7,733 bases of DNA from assembly GCA_964622235.1 (NCBI GenBank), contig CAZUNB010000046.1, forward strand, positions 1 to 7,733, written 5' to 3'. A model generated the notes under the pieces. The model saw nothing but the letters and a program-made list of their open reading frames with translations, searched no databases and was not told the DNA's origin. How positions within the stretch are numbered: position 1 is the stretch's first letter; each line of letters opens with the position of its first letter. Shown here one piece after another: positions 1 to 5,687 of this stretch. The position numbers and the translations under genes were made by a program. Source of the DNA: CAZUNB01 sp964622235. GTDB lineage: Bacteria > Patescibacteriota > Saccharimonadia > Saccharimonadales > JAGPDM01.

Positions 1-688
1 CAGCAGCAGCTTCAGTGGCTGCAGTGTTTGCCTCCTCGTCCACAGCAGTACTCTCGAAAGTATTGATTATGTTATTGCGCCAATTTAATTTTTCGCTTGG
101 TGACATGTTTTGATAGAACGGTGCGTTCTGTGCTTCATTTACCACTGCCGTGACTCGATCACGAGCTTGGTTATATTCATCAGAACTTGTATAAACTCTT
201 GGGTCACCTTGTGAATCAAGGCTCAAGTGATCAAGCGTGGTTCGGACAGTAACTCTGTGAAGTAAGTTATCATACGCAGCGACATCTTCAGGATTGGCCG
301 TATCTAGATTCTTTTGTTTTCTGACCTTCTTGTCGATAGCCTGTTTGTTGTGGACGAAGTGACTTGCTCCAGTACTATGCGTCGCCGAATTTAAAAATTT
401 TAAATACTCTCCAACTTTTGCAAGGCTAATAGCTTCGAGCTCACTTTGTGCGATGATACCATCTGGAGTTTCACCAGCTACTAAAAGTTTTTCTTGAATC
501 TCCTGAGTAGTTCCATTAAGCTTTTCTGCTTCAGTAGTAGCAGGGTCATGCCAAACATTATCGAACTCATCTAATCGGGTATAACCCTCGACTAAACCGT
601 TGATTATATCTTGATCGTTATAGGCGACAAGCCACTCTCGCTCTGTTGGCAAAGTAGCTGGGTCATGATCGGGCATTGGCATTGGCAT
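1..688 (-). CDS. Unrecognised hydrophilic protein, C-terminus outside window
   Basis: The reading frame is open from an ATG at 688 to the window edge, giving 229 residues with no stop, so the C-terminus is missing. The start is well supported: AGGAGA lies at 694-699, five nt before the ATG. The next two Met codons in frame (MPMPMP) are less well spaced. I do not recognise the family. The visible part is charged and mostly helix-forming, with no signal peptide and no membrane segment. It has a Tyr/Trp/Asp-rich N-terminal part (about 17-50), a helical middle (about 60-105), a Lys/Arg-rich patch (about 114-127) and an Ala/Glu/Thr-rich stretch (212-229) running off the edge. Its start lies 16 nt after the stop of the 516-aa gene, and I see no promoter between them, so it is probably co-transcribed and encodes a partner of that protein. 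The function is unknown. Confidence 0.8.
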   Translation of the reverse strand, partial: MPMPMPDHDPATLPTEREWLVAYNDQDIINGLVEGYTRLDEFDNVWHDPATTEAEKLNGTTQEIQEKLLVAGETPDGIIAQSELEAISLAKVGEYLKFLNSATHSTGASHFVHNKQAIDKKVRKQKNLDTANPEDVAAYDNLLHRVTVRTTLDHLSLDSQGDPRVYTSSDEYNQARDRVTAVVNEAQNAPFYQNMSPSEKLNWRNNIINTFESTAVDEEANTAATEAAA

Positions 689-704
689 GATATTCTCCTA
701 TACC

Positions 705-2255
705 CTACATTACTCTCGAATTACGGCCATCACGTGGATTTGTTGGGCCGACAGCAGGATCAGCGTTGGGTGCAGGATCACCGGTAGCAGGTGCAGGTTC
801 TCCTATCAGTCGACCACCAGGGCGACGTCGAGGAGGGTCATATTTTGGTGGGGTTCCGGCACCTGGATTAGGAGGAGATGGATCATTTGCTGCTGGAGGT
901 GGTGGCGACTGAGGTTGATTAGGGGTTGGACCAGTTTGATCATCTGGGATCTGCTCTTCGTCCCCACCTTCTATCTTTTTTAAAAGGGATTTGTATGCTC
1001 CAGGACCAAATCTTTGCAATGTCCGACCTGCGATTCGGCCACTAAGTGCTCCGAATCCGTACGCTACACCAGGAAGGCCATTCCCAAGAAGAGCAAAATT
1101 TGCTGCCGCACCGAGTGCCCAAGTTACTCGCCTTTTTGCAGCTGTCTCACTTCTATCTGTTGGTTCTCCACGTTCGATCCAAGTCATAGCTTTTGCTGGC
1201 ATATGTGAGGCAAACCATCGCGGCTTGCGAAGTTTGGCAAAAGGATTATCGACTAGCTGAGCATCACCCAAAAGACCAGTTGCTGCACCTGCGAAAAATG
1301 CACCAGTTGTTGCTGTTCGGCCAAGACCTACGACAATGTTCCAAGGATCACCAAGTAATTCCTTACCTTTTTCTATCACTCCATTGTTGGCTAAGTTAAT
1401 TGCTTTTTCTGGATTACTCACAAGCCCGTATCCGAATTTACCAAGCACAACTATTCCAGCAGCAGCTATTGCCGCAGCCGGGACTGTTGCAATTGACCCT
1501 TTTATGTTTCTTTTCAGTTCTGAATCTGGTTCATCTGGACCATCTTGTGGCTGGTTGCCGCCATTATTTCTAGCTTGACGATTAGCATATCTAGTAGAAA
1601 TAGCTTTCCACAGTCTACTATTCTTTACATCCATTTTCTTTGCAATTCTATCGGCAACTGAAACTGGCTTTTCGAGTTTTAAGTATTTCTCATTGCCTAC
1701 CCACGGGTCATAATCTGGATTAACTAAATAAGAATTTTCGTCGTCCAGTTCGCTAATTAACTCAACACGCTCAGAGTCGTCATCATCATTCGGAGTGATA
1801 ATAACTTCAATTCCTTCTCGGCCTACGAATGCAATGTCATCTCTCTCCAATGTTACATTTGTAGTTCCGTCTATACCTACTGCCTCACCTGATAAACCTA
1901 ATTGAGATCCAAAACCAAATATTCGAGCAGATGCTTGACCAGTTGGTTTCCTGTTTTCATCTACCTTCTGATCTAGAAAAATTTGAATATCTCCTGAACT
2001 ATTGTGACGTCCTGGCGCCCTAGATAATTTTATCGTAGACACTGTAGTTCCATCCCCAAGAGTGTTAAATATTTGTGCATAATTAATAGTAGGATCACTG
2101 TTTGCGTTAGGATCTTGAGCTGCATCTATCAAGGACAAAGTCTCATCTACAGTATCTATCCATGATTCAAGATCGTCCAGGACTTCTGGTGAAACACTAA
2201 CTTCAGGACTAGCAGGATTTGGATCTTGCTCTGGGTTTGGGTTTGGGTTAGTCAT
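705..2255 (-). CDS. Unrecognised 516-aa protein with hydrophobic segments and Pro-rich tail
   Basis: The start is an ATG with AAGGAA at 2264-2269, eight nt upstream, and a good promoter further up. I do not recognise the family. Order along the chain: a short Asn-Pro repeat and Pro/Glu-rich N-terminus (1-25), a helix (about 25-47), a beta-rich part (about 68-170) with an acidic patch DDDD at 157-160, and a basic helical part (about 198-230). Three Ala/Gly-rich hydrophobic segments follow (about 254-278, 305-330 and 376-402) that could be membrane helices. Residues 437-516 form a disordered Pro-rich tail with a basic RRR cluster at 476-478. There is no N-terminal signal peptide. The layout of soluble domain, hydrophobic core and disordered tail would suit a membrane-anchored envelope or secretion component, but this is inference. 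It sits between two other orphan genes on the same strand. Confidence 0.85.
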   Translation of the reverse strand: MTNPNPNPEQDPNPASPEVSVSPEVLDDLESWIDTVDETLSLIDAAQDPNANSDPTINYAQIFNTLGDGTTVSTIKLSRAPGRHNSSGDIQIFLDQKVDENRKPTGQASARIFGFGSQLGLSGEAVGIDGTTNVTLERDDIAFVGREGIEVIITPNDDDDSERVELISELDDENSYLVNPDYDPWVGNEKYLKLEKPVSVADRIAKKMDVKNSRLWKAISTRYANRQARNNGGNQPQDGPDEPDSELKRNIKGSIATVPAAAIAAAGIVVLGKFGYGLVSNPEKAINLANNGVIEKGKELLGDPWNIVVGLGRTATTGAFFAGAATGLLGDAQLVDNPFAKLRKPRWFASHMPAKAMTWIERGEPTDRSETAAKRRVTWALGAAANFALLGNGLPGVAYGFGALSGRIAGRTLQRFGPGAYKSLLKKIEGGDEEQIPDDQTGPTPNQPQSPPPPAANDPSPPNPGAGTPPKYDPPRRRPGGRLIGEPAPATGDPAPNADPAVGPTNPRDGRNSRVM

Positions 2256-2305
2256 AGTGGTTTTTCCTTAGTGGTTAGTTCTAGTGCTTAAATTTCACTG
2301 GTATT

Positions 2306-2334
2306 ATAATAGCAAAATATGTCATATTTGTCAA
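2306..2334 (-). promoter_or_regulatory. Sigma70-type promoter for the 516-aa gene
   Basis: On the minus strand there is a perfect -35 TTGACA (2329-2334), a 17-bp spacer and a -10 TATTAT (2306-2311). An overlapping TATAAT (2303-2308) would give a 20-bp spacer. The predicted start of transcription is near 2299, leaving a leader of about 44 nt that contains the ribosome binding site. The promoter begins just 12 nt beyond the stop of the upstream 377-aa gene, and no terminator is visible between them, so readthrough may add to its output. Its sequence closely matches the promoter of the 377-aa gene. Confidence 0.8.
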
Positions 2335-2346
2335 TATCATTATTTC

Positions 2347-3480
2347 TTATCTTCTCTCAGCTAATACTGATGCCCTGGAAGCAGCTTCTAGCGCATCTCG
2401 TTCATCTTGTATTCTTTTTTCTTTCGCTTGTCGACGAGCCCTGAAAGCTCCTCCGATACTATGGCTGCCGGTTTGTGATTCATCTGTCGGTTGACTATCT
2501 ACCACACCTACATCAGCCTGAGGATCTTGAGCTCTAGTCTCGATAGCTGGAGCAACTGTTGCTGTAGTAGTACCTAAAGTGTTCTTGCCCGCTTCAGGTT
2601 CATTTGGCTCAGTATTTGTTTCAACAGCTTGTACTTGAGGAGTTCTAGGTTCTTGTGCTCGCTCGACTGCTTCATCGTAGGCTTGACGAAATGCGCCAGC
2701 TGTTTCACCTACACTGCCAGCAAGTGAACCGAGTACTCCTGATAACCTGCCACGCCTTCTTGGTCCTTCTTCAATTACGGGCACTTCTAAACTACCTGCA
2801 GGTGCAGGGCCTATTTGGTCAACTAAAGCAGTATTCTCTTGAGTTGTGTTCGCAGTAAAATCTGCGACGACAGGCGGAACCTCTGGCACTGTCTCTGTTT
2901 GACGTAGTTCTTGCTCAGTAGCACGCAAGGGTCCCAAGTCTACCAAAAGTGCTGGATCGACCGTAGGAATATCTAGATCCAGCTCGGTTCCATCTCTATT
3001 AGCCCTAATTTTCGCAGCAACAGTTTGCCCGAAAACACTCATTATGGCTCCGTCATTAGCATCAAATTTCATTGTAGCTCCGTCACTATCATCAACAGTC
3101 ATATCTACACCACTGCTCAAGACTCGACGGAATTCTCTCTGTAAAGGTAAGGCTGCATCGGTATCGCTAATTTCGGCCATTTTATCAGTAAAAGCATCTA
3201 ATAAGGTCTGAACTGTAACTACTTGTTCAACGAACGACTGTATAATCTCATCAGAAAAGGCAGCCGCAGAAGTCGCCGCATCAATCTCGCTCTGTTCGGT
3301 ATCGAAAGTCCCTCTTTCTAACCAGTCAGTGTTCTCTCCTGCTGAAACTTCACCATCAAAATCATCTGGAATATCAAACATTGAGCCTTCTGGGTCGGGA
3401 AATGTTTCAATCTGTCGTGTTGGATCATGTTCACCTGGAACATGTATATCTGGTCGAATTGGAGTTACAGTTGCAGCCAT
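2347..3480 (-). CDS. Unrecognised 377-aa acidic protein
   Basis: I place the start at the ATG at 3480. An AAGG lies nine nt upstream, and the promoter at 3525-3553 would start transcripts near 3518. The in-frame ATG at 3534 therefore lies outside the transcript. I do not recognise the family. Residues 1-75 are acidic and Pro-rich; 75-105 form a likely helix; about 117-175 are beta-like and rich in Asp and Gly; 185-240 are probably disordered. A helix at about 246-276 and a basic helix at about 341-377 share a GAFR motif, and Thr/Pro/Glu-rich linker lies between them. No signal peptide or clear membrane span is seen. The order of N-terminal helix then beta-like domain loosely resembles the 516-aa neighbour, so distant relatedness is possible but unproven. 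The function is unknown. Confidence 0.85.
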   Translation of the reverse strand: MAATVTPIRPDIHVPGEHDPTRQIETFPDPEGSMFDIPDDFDGEVSAGENTDWLERGTFDTEQSEIDAATSAAAFSDEIIQSFVEQVVTVQTLLDAFTDKMAEISDTDAALPLQREFRRVLSSGVDMTVDDSDGATMKFDANDGAIMSVFGQTVAAKIRANRDGTELDLDIPTVDPALLVDLGPLRATEQELRQTETVPEVPPVVADFTANTTQENTALVDQIGPAPAGSLEVPVIEEGPRRRGRLSGVLGSLAGSVGETAGAFRQAYDEAVERAQEPRTPQVQAVETNTEPNEPEAGKNTLGTTTATVAPAIETRAQDPQADVGVVDSQPTDESQTGSHSIGGAFRARRQAKEKRIQDERDALEAASRASVLAERR

Positions 3481-3524
3481 ATTTGATAACCTTTTTATTT
3501 TTTTGTTTTTATCTAACAGTTTGT

Positions 3525-3553
3525 AATATAGCACTCAATGTATTATTTGTCAA
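3525..3553 (-). promoter_or_regulatory. Sigma70-type promoter for the 377-aa gene
   Basis: The minus strand carries a perfect TTGACA (3548-3553), a 17-bp spacer and TATATT (3525-3530). The start of transcription is expected near 3518, giving a leader of about 38 nt. This decides the translation start of the gene, because the longer reading frame from 3534 would begin upstream of the transcript. The element lies in a 121-bp AT-rich gap shared with the divergent plus-strand gene, so activity of one may affect the other. Confidence 0.85.
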
Positions 3554-3567
3554 TAAGATATCCTATT

Positions 3568-3597
3568 TGTATTTACTTTTACTCTGTTGTATATTAT
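3568..3597 (+). promoter_or_regulatory. Possible promoter for the 132-aa gene, leaderless start
   Basis: The -10 candidates are TATATT (3590-3595) and TATTAT (3592-3597); the best -35 is a weak TTGTAT (3568-3573). With TATATT as the -10 box, six nt separate it from the ATG at 3602, so transcription would begin at or next to the start codon. No Shine-Dalgarno sequence is present, which fits a leaderless mRNA. The weak -35 keeps confidence low. Confidence 0.4.
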
Positions 3598-3601
3598 AGC
3601 A

Positions 3602-4000
3602 ATGAAAAGAGCTGGATTATTCGAAGAAGTTAGTCGTGGTGGCGATGCATTGTTGAGCGCAGCTGGACTAGAAACTCCAGAAGCAAGGGCAAAATTAGCG
3701 GGAAAAGCTGGTGGAGCTGTAGTTGGCGTTGTGGTTAAACACCTTGTCGATCATGTTATGCCAGCCAAAGATGAAAAACCTAGTGTGGCCGAGGAAATGA
3801 AGTCAGTAGTTCTCGGAGTAGCTATCGAACGTACGGGAGCTCGAGTTATACAAGCGATGAAAAGAGCTCTTGGCATCGAAGATCCTGCTAAGACAGCAAC
3901 AAAGACACTGGCACAAATCCCTCCGGATAGTGCAGAAGCCTGGGATATGTATTGTGATGCTTACCCCGAGCCAATTACTTTACCCGACGAAAAAAACTAA
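3602..4000 (+). CDS. Unrecognised small helical protein, 132 aa
   Basis: The start is the ATG at 3602. A TTG five codons upstream in the same frame lies inside the likely -10 region and is rejected. I do not recognise the family. The protein is almost entirely helix-forming, with two Ala/Val/Gly-rich stretches at about 33-47 and 67-83. Each is amphipathic or at most weakly membrane-seeking, and they are separated by a charged Lys/Glu linker. The C-terminal 25 residues are acidic and Pro-rich, with a single Cys at 118. It is the only plus-strand gene here, divergent from the orphan cluster. Its stop codon overlaps the stop of the FKBP gene by 4 nt. Consistent codon use and the likely promoter argue that it is real, but its function is unknown. 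Confidence 0.75.
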   Translation: MKRAGLFEEVSRGGDALLSAAGLETPEARAKLAGKAGGAVVGVVVKHLVDHVMPAKDEKPSVAEEMKSVVLGVAIERTGARVIQAMKRALGIEDPAKTATKTLAQIPPDSAEAWDMYCDAYPEPITLPDEKN

Positions 4001-4389
4001 AAAACTTTGAGGAGTTCGATGTCGAAAACGAGATCGGAGTTCTTGGGAATGTTTTTGGCTGGAGACGAAGAACCGTACGCCATTTCACTCGGGATGAAGA
4101 TTCGACGGGTACCACCGACTTTCATACCGGGAACGCCCTGCTGCCAGCCTTTGATAACTTCGTTGAGACCAAAGCTAATTGCTCGGTTCATATCATGCGA
4201 GCTCTGAAAGATTGTGCCGTCTTTGGCGAGCGCACCAGTGTAGTTTACTTTTACCCGAGCGTCTTCGGGAACTTCTTCGCCTTCACCTATTTTGGTGTCT
4301 TTAAAAGACAGCTCAGCAATCTCATCAGTTGGTTCAAAGTCTTCTAGTTTCGTGCCTTCTAGTTTTGGAAATAATCGTTTTTTGCTCAT
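3997..4389 (-). CDS. FKBP-type peptidyl-prolyl cis-trans isomerase
   Basis: This 130-aa protein should speed cis-trans isomerisation of prolyl peptide bonds during folding. It has no signal peptide, so it is probably cytoplasmic. A single FKBP domain fills about residues 28-130, after a charged 25-residue extension. By alignment to FKBP12 from memory, the pocket residues Tyr50 (VNYTG), Phe61, Val78-Ile79, Trp82, Tyr105 (AYG) and Phe122 are kept. The FKBP12 Asp37 position is Gln62 and Phe46 is Ile71, so activity or ligand binding may differ. I chose the ATG at 4389 (MSKKR) because it lies 16 nt after the stop of the upstream nitrilase gene. The longer frame from 4455 would overlap that gene by about 50 nt and add unrelated sequence. 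The Shine-Dalgarno is weak (GAAG), so coupling to the upstream gene is likely. Confidence 0.93.
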   Translation of the reverse strand: MSKKRLFPKLEGTKLEDFEPTDEIAELSFKDTKIGEGEEVPEDARVKVNYTGALAKDGTIFQSSHDMNRAISFGLNEVIKGWQQGVPGMKVGGTRRIFIPSEMAYGSSSPAKNIPKNSDLVFDIELLKVF

Positions 4390-4405
4390 GTCTTCAAGTA
4401 TACCA

Positions 4406-5201
4406 TCAGCCAAGCTTATAGTCAGACTTATAACTACCTTCAAGAGGCAAAACACTTGAGATAGTTTTAATATCGTTTTTATCTAGCTCAGCATAAGCAT
4501 AGATTCCATCACGTTCAAAGTTATCCTCGCAGAATGGAGTACTAATAACGCTAGTGCCATAATAATTAGTATTTGGGTCACTGCCAGTTCGATCAACTGC
4601 AGCAAAGAAAAGCTGATTCTCAGTAGCGCGAGCTTTGACAAGATGCTCCATAATCGCAGGTTTATTCCTGCCTTCCACCCAATTGAATAACGAAAATATA
4701 ATTTCAACTCCCGCCTTTTTATAGGTTCGAAATAGCTCGGGGAAACGGATATCAAAACAAATACTCAGACCGCACTTCCAGCCTTCTAGCTCGAAAACAG
4801 CCAGGTTGTCGCCAGCTGCGATAAACTCTGGTTCAGCCGAATCGGTGAAAAGATGATTCTTGTGATATCTCGCCACAAACTCGCCTGCTCTATTGACCAC
4901 GAAAGCCGTGTTGAAAGGGACTGCCTCCATTTGGATTCCTTTCCGCCACGCCAGCGATTATATTTACATTATGTTTTTTGGCAATTAAACCGATCTCAGG
5001 CAACACTCTATCCTCAAGAACTTCTGCTATTTCACGATTTGAATCATCAACAACAAAACCTGATAGACTCATCTCTGGAAATAGAATAACATCTGTTTTC
5101 GGCCACTTTTTCATAACCCTTTCTACATGCTCGGCATGCATTTTTACATTCGCATCCGTATCTTTCCATACCGTATCCGAGGCAACCGTCACTACGTTCA
5201 T
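4406..5201 (-). pseudogene. Carbon-nitrogen hydrolase (YafV/omega-amidase type), frameshifted
   Basis: Nitrilase-superfamily enzymes hydrolyse amides or nitriles, and the YafV/Nit2 branch typically deamidates omega-amides such as 2-oxoglutaramate. The gene is split into two frames: 5201-4890 (N-terminal part) and 4930-4406 (C-terminal part). Removing one base of the three-base run at 4917-4919 joins them into a smooth 264-residue protein, a normal length. After correction the catalytic triad is complete: Glu43 (FPEM), Lys114 (KNHLF) and Cys148 (ICFDIRFPE). The later motifs NWVEGR, KARATENQ and DRTGSDPN point to the YafV/omega-amidase group. The stop is UGA, followed 16 nt later by the FKBP gene. 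No Shine-Dalgarno precedes the ATG, and TACAAT at 5208-5213 suggests a leaderless start. A sequencing error, a recent lesion, or translation in two pieces are all possible. The exact substrate cannot be read from sequence. Confidence 0.88.
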
Positions 5202-5207
5202 AGCCTA

Positions 5208-5213
5208 ATTGTA
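5208..5213 (-). promoter_or_regulatory. Possible -10 box of the nitrilase-FKBP unit
   Basis: TACAAT on the minus strand ends six nt before the ATG at 5201, the same spacing as TATATT before the plus-strand gene at 3602. No clear -35 box lies at 16-18 bp, and no ribosome binding site is present. A leaderless transcript is the simplest reading, but the evidence is one hexamer plus the missing Shine-Dalgarno. Confidence 0.35.
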
Positions 5214-5224
5214 CATTATCTAAT

Positions 5225-5263
5225 CACAATACTTAGTATTCAGATTGTGTAATCTAGCACAAT
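5225..5263. repeat. Three alternating CACAAT/ATTGTG motifs
   Basis: CACAAT (5225-5230), ATTGTG (5244-5249) and CACAAT (5258-5263) form two inverted pairs just upstream of the nitrilase gene. Between the first two is the palindrome AATACT-T-AGTATT (5228-5240). Such an arrangement could be an operator for a dimeric repressor controlling the nitrilase-FKBP unit. AT-rich sequence makes chance symmetry fairly likely, so this is tentative. Confidence 0.3.
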
Positions 5264-5287
5264 TACAGTAATTATTTCTCATTCATC

Positions 5288-5307
5288 TACTTTTACTGCC
5301 AAAAGTA
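5288..5307. repeat. Hairpin, 7-bp stem
   Basis: TACTTTT and AAAAGTA pair around the loop ACTGCC. It has no run of T directly after it on either strand, so it is not a classical terminator. It is one of a row of hairpins in the gene-free region. Confidence 0.45.
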
Positions 5308-5340
5308 ACAAAACCACTGGGCTGTCACGTTGCTAGGTAT

Positions 5341-5358
5341 GTTCATCATAAAATGAAC
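5341..5358. repeat. Hairpin, 6-bp stem
   Basis: GTTCAT and ATGAAC pair around a 6-nt loop. No U-tract follows it on either strand. Its purpose is unknown. Confidence 0.45.
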
Positions 5359-5361
5359 AAT

Positions 5362-5404
5362 CACAAACAGAACTCGTAGCTTCGCTACTCAAACACTATT
5401 TGTG
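5362..5404. repeat. Nested inverted repeat
   Basis: An outer pair CACAAA (5362-5367) with TTTGTG (5399-5404) encloses an inner GTAGC-TTC-GCTAC hairpin (5376-5388). The nesting makes a single extended stem-loop plausible. No U-tract follows. Confidence 0.4.
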
Positions 5405-5432
5405 TCACTATTGTGTATTCTTACATTCACAT

Positions 5433-5600
5433 TCTGGCTTTGGTTCTTTTATGCCCAGACCCGAAGCCAAAATCGGCAGTGGTCTTTGGCCTAGGTCGAG
5501 CATCCGCCAAAACTGAGAAATGAGTGTGTTTTGCTCGCTGCGTGACGAGGACCACCTGAGTGTAGCGGAGGCGACTAAAAGGAGTCCCACAGGAGCCAGA
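5433..5600 (+). ncRNA. Candidate structured RNA or palindromic repeat unit
   Basis: The two ends of this 168-nt, more GC-rich block pair in register: 5433-5439 with 5594-5600 (7 bp), 5441-5443 with 5587-5589 (3 bp), 5444-5451 with 5576-5583 (8 bp, one G-U) and 5453-5455 with 5570-5572 (3 bp). Inside are smaller stems: 5457-5461 with 5481-5485, 5486-5490 with 5506-5510, and CTCG with CGAG near 5533-5548. This resembles a closed multi-branch fold. The plus strand is slightly favoured because the U5445-G5582 pair would become an A-C mismatch on the other strand. Weak TTGTGT (5400-5405) and TACATT (5422-5427) hexamers, 16 bp apart, would start a transcript close to 5434. I do not recognise a known RNA class; a dispersed genomic repeat is an equally good explanation. 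Confidence 0.35.
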
Positions 5601-5655
5601 GAGTGGAATGCGGTTCATTTCATCATGTTTTGAAGACGTGAGAGAGTTTTGTGTT

Positions 5656-5673
5656 ACTTTGCCGGTGCAAAGT
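5656..5673. repeat. Hairpin downstream of the DUF2000 gene
   Basis: ACTTTGC and GCAAAGT form a 7-bp stem with a 4-nt loop, 15 nt beyond the DUF2000 stop on the minus strand. The sequence after it (TAACACAAAAC) has no U-tract, so it could at best mark a transcript end or protect it from exonucleases. Confidence 0.4.
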
Positions 5674-5687
5674 GATGAGGTAAAAAA

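Larger units (their letters stand above)
5202..5687. other. Gene-free region of about 490 nt rich in hairpins
   Basis: No convincing gene is found on either strand. The two short minus-strand frames at 5408-5590 and 5427-5618 overlap each other, have no ribosome binding site and resemble no family I know. The half next to the nitrilase gene (5202-5430) is AT-rich and carries several small inverted repeats. The middle (about 5433-5620) is visibly more GC-rich and can fold into a large paired structure. The part next to the DUF2000 gene has one 7-bp hairpin (5656-5673). I saw no tRNA and no tmRNA, RNase P or SRP RNA signature. Confidence 0.7.

Noticed and set aside
687..1578. Several plus-strand reading frames opposite the 516-aa gene
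   Set aside because: They are shadows of the coding strand: rich in Trp, Arg or Cys, mutually overlapping, and without ribosome binding sites.
2236..2252. TTTGGG repeat resembling telomere or G-quadruplex DNA
   Set aside because: Only three short G-runs are present and they simply encode the Asn-Pro repeat at the start of the 516-aa protein.
3481..3534. Longer start at 3534 for the 377-aa gene
   Set aside because: It lies between the -35 and -10 boxes of a near-perfect promoter, has no ribosome binding site, and would add a Lys-rich leader unlike the acidic rest of the protein.
4390..4455. Longer start at 4455 for the FKBP gene
   Set aside because: It would overlap the nitrilase gene by about 50 nt, and the added 22 residues are not FKBP sequence. 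They could be read as a signal peptide but look like a frame shadow.
4406..5201. UGA recoding (as in Gracilibacteria or Absconditabacteria)
   Set aside because: UGA ends the nitrilase and ilvN frames exactly where the families end, so it is a stop here; the frame breaks are indels, not recoded codons.
5408..5618. Two short minus-strand reading frames of 60 and 63 aa
   Set aside because: They overlap in different frames, lack ribosome binding sites and known motifs, and sit inside the candidate structured block.
5656..5673. Rho-independent terminator for the ilv operon
   Set aside because: The stem is good but no U-tract follows on the minus strand; the T-run just after the DUF2000 stop precedes the hairpin instead.
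5202..5687. tmRNA, RNase P RNA, SRP RNA or tRNA
   Set aside because: I looked on both strands for their conserved segments (for example GAGGAAAGTCC or a GGTTCGA T-loop) and found none.
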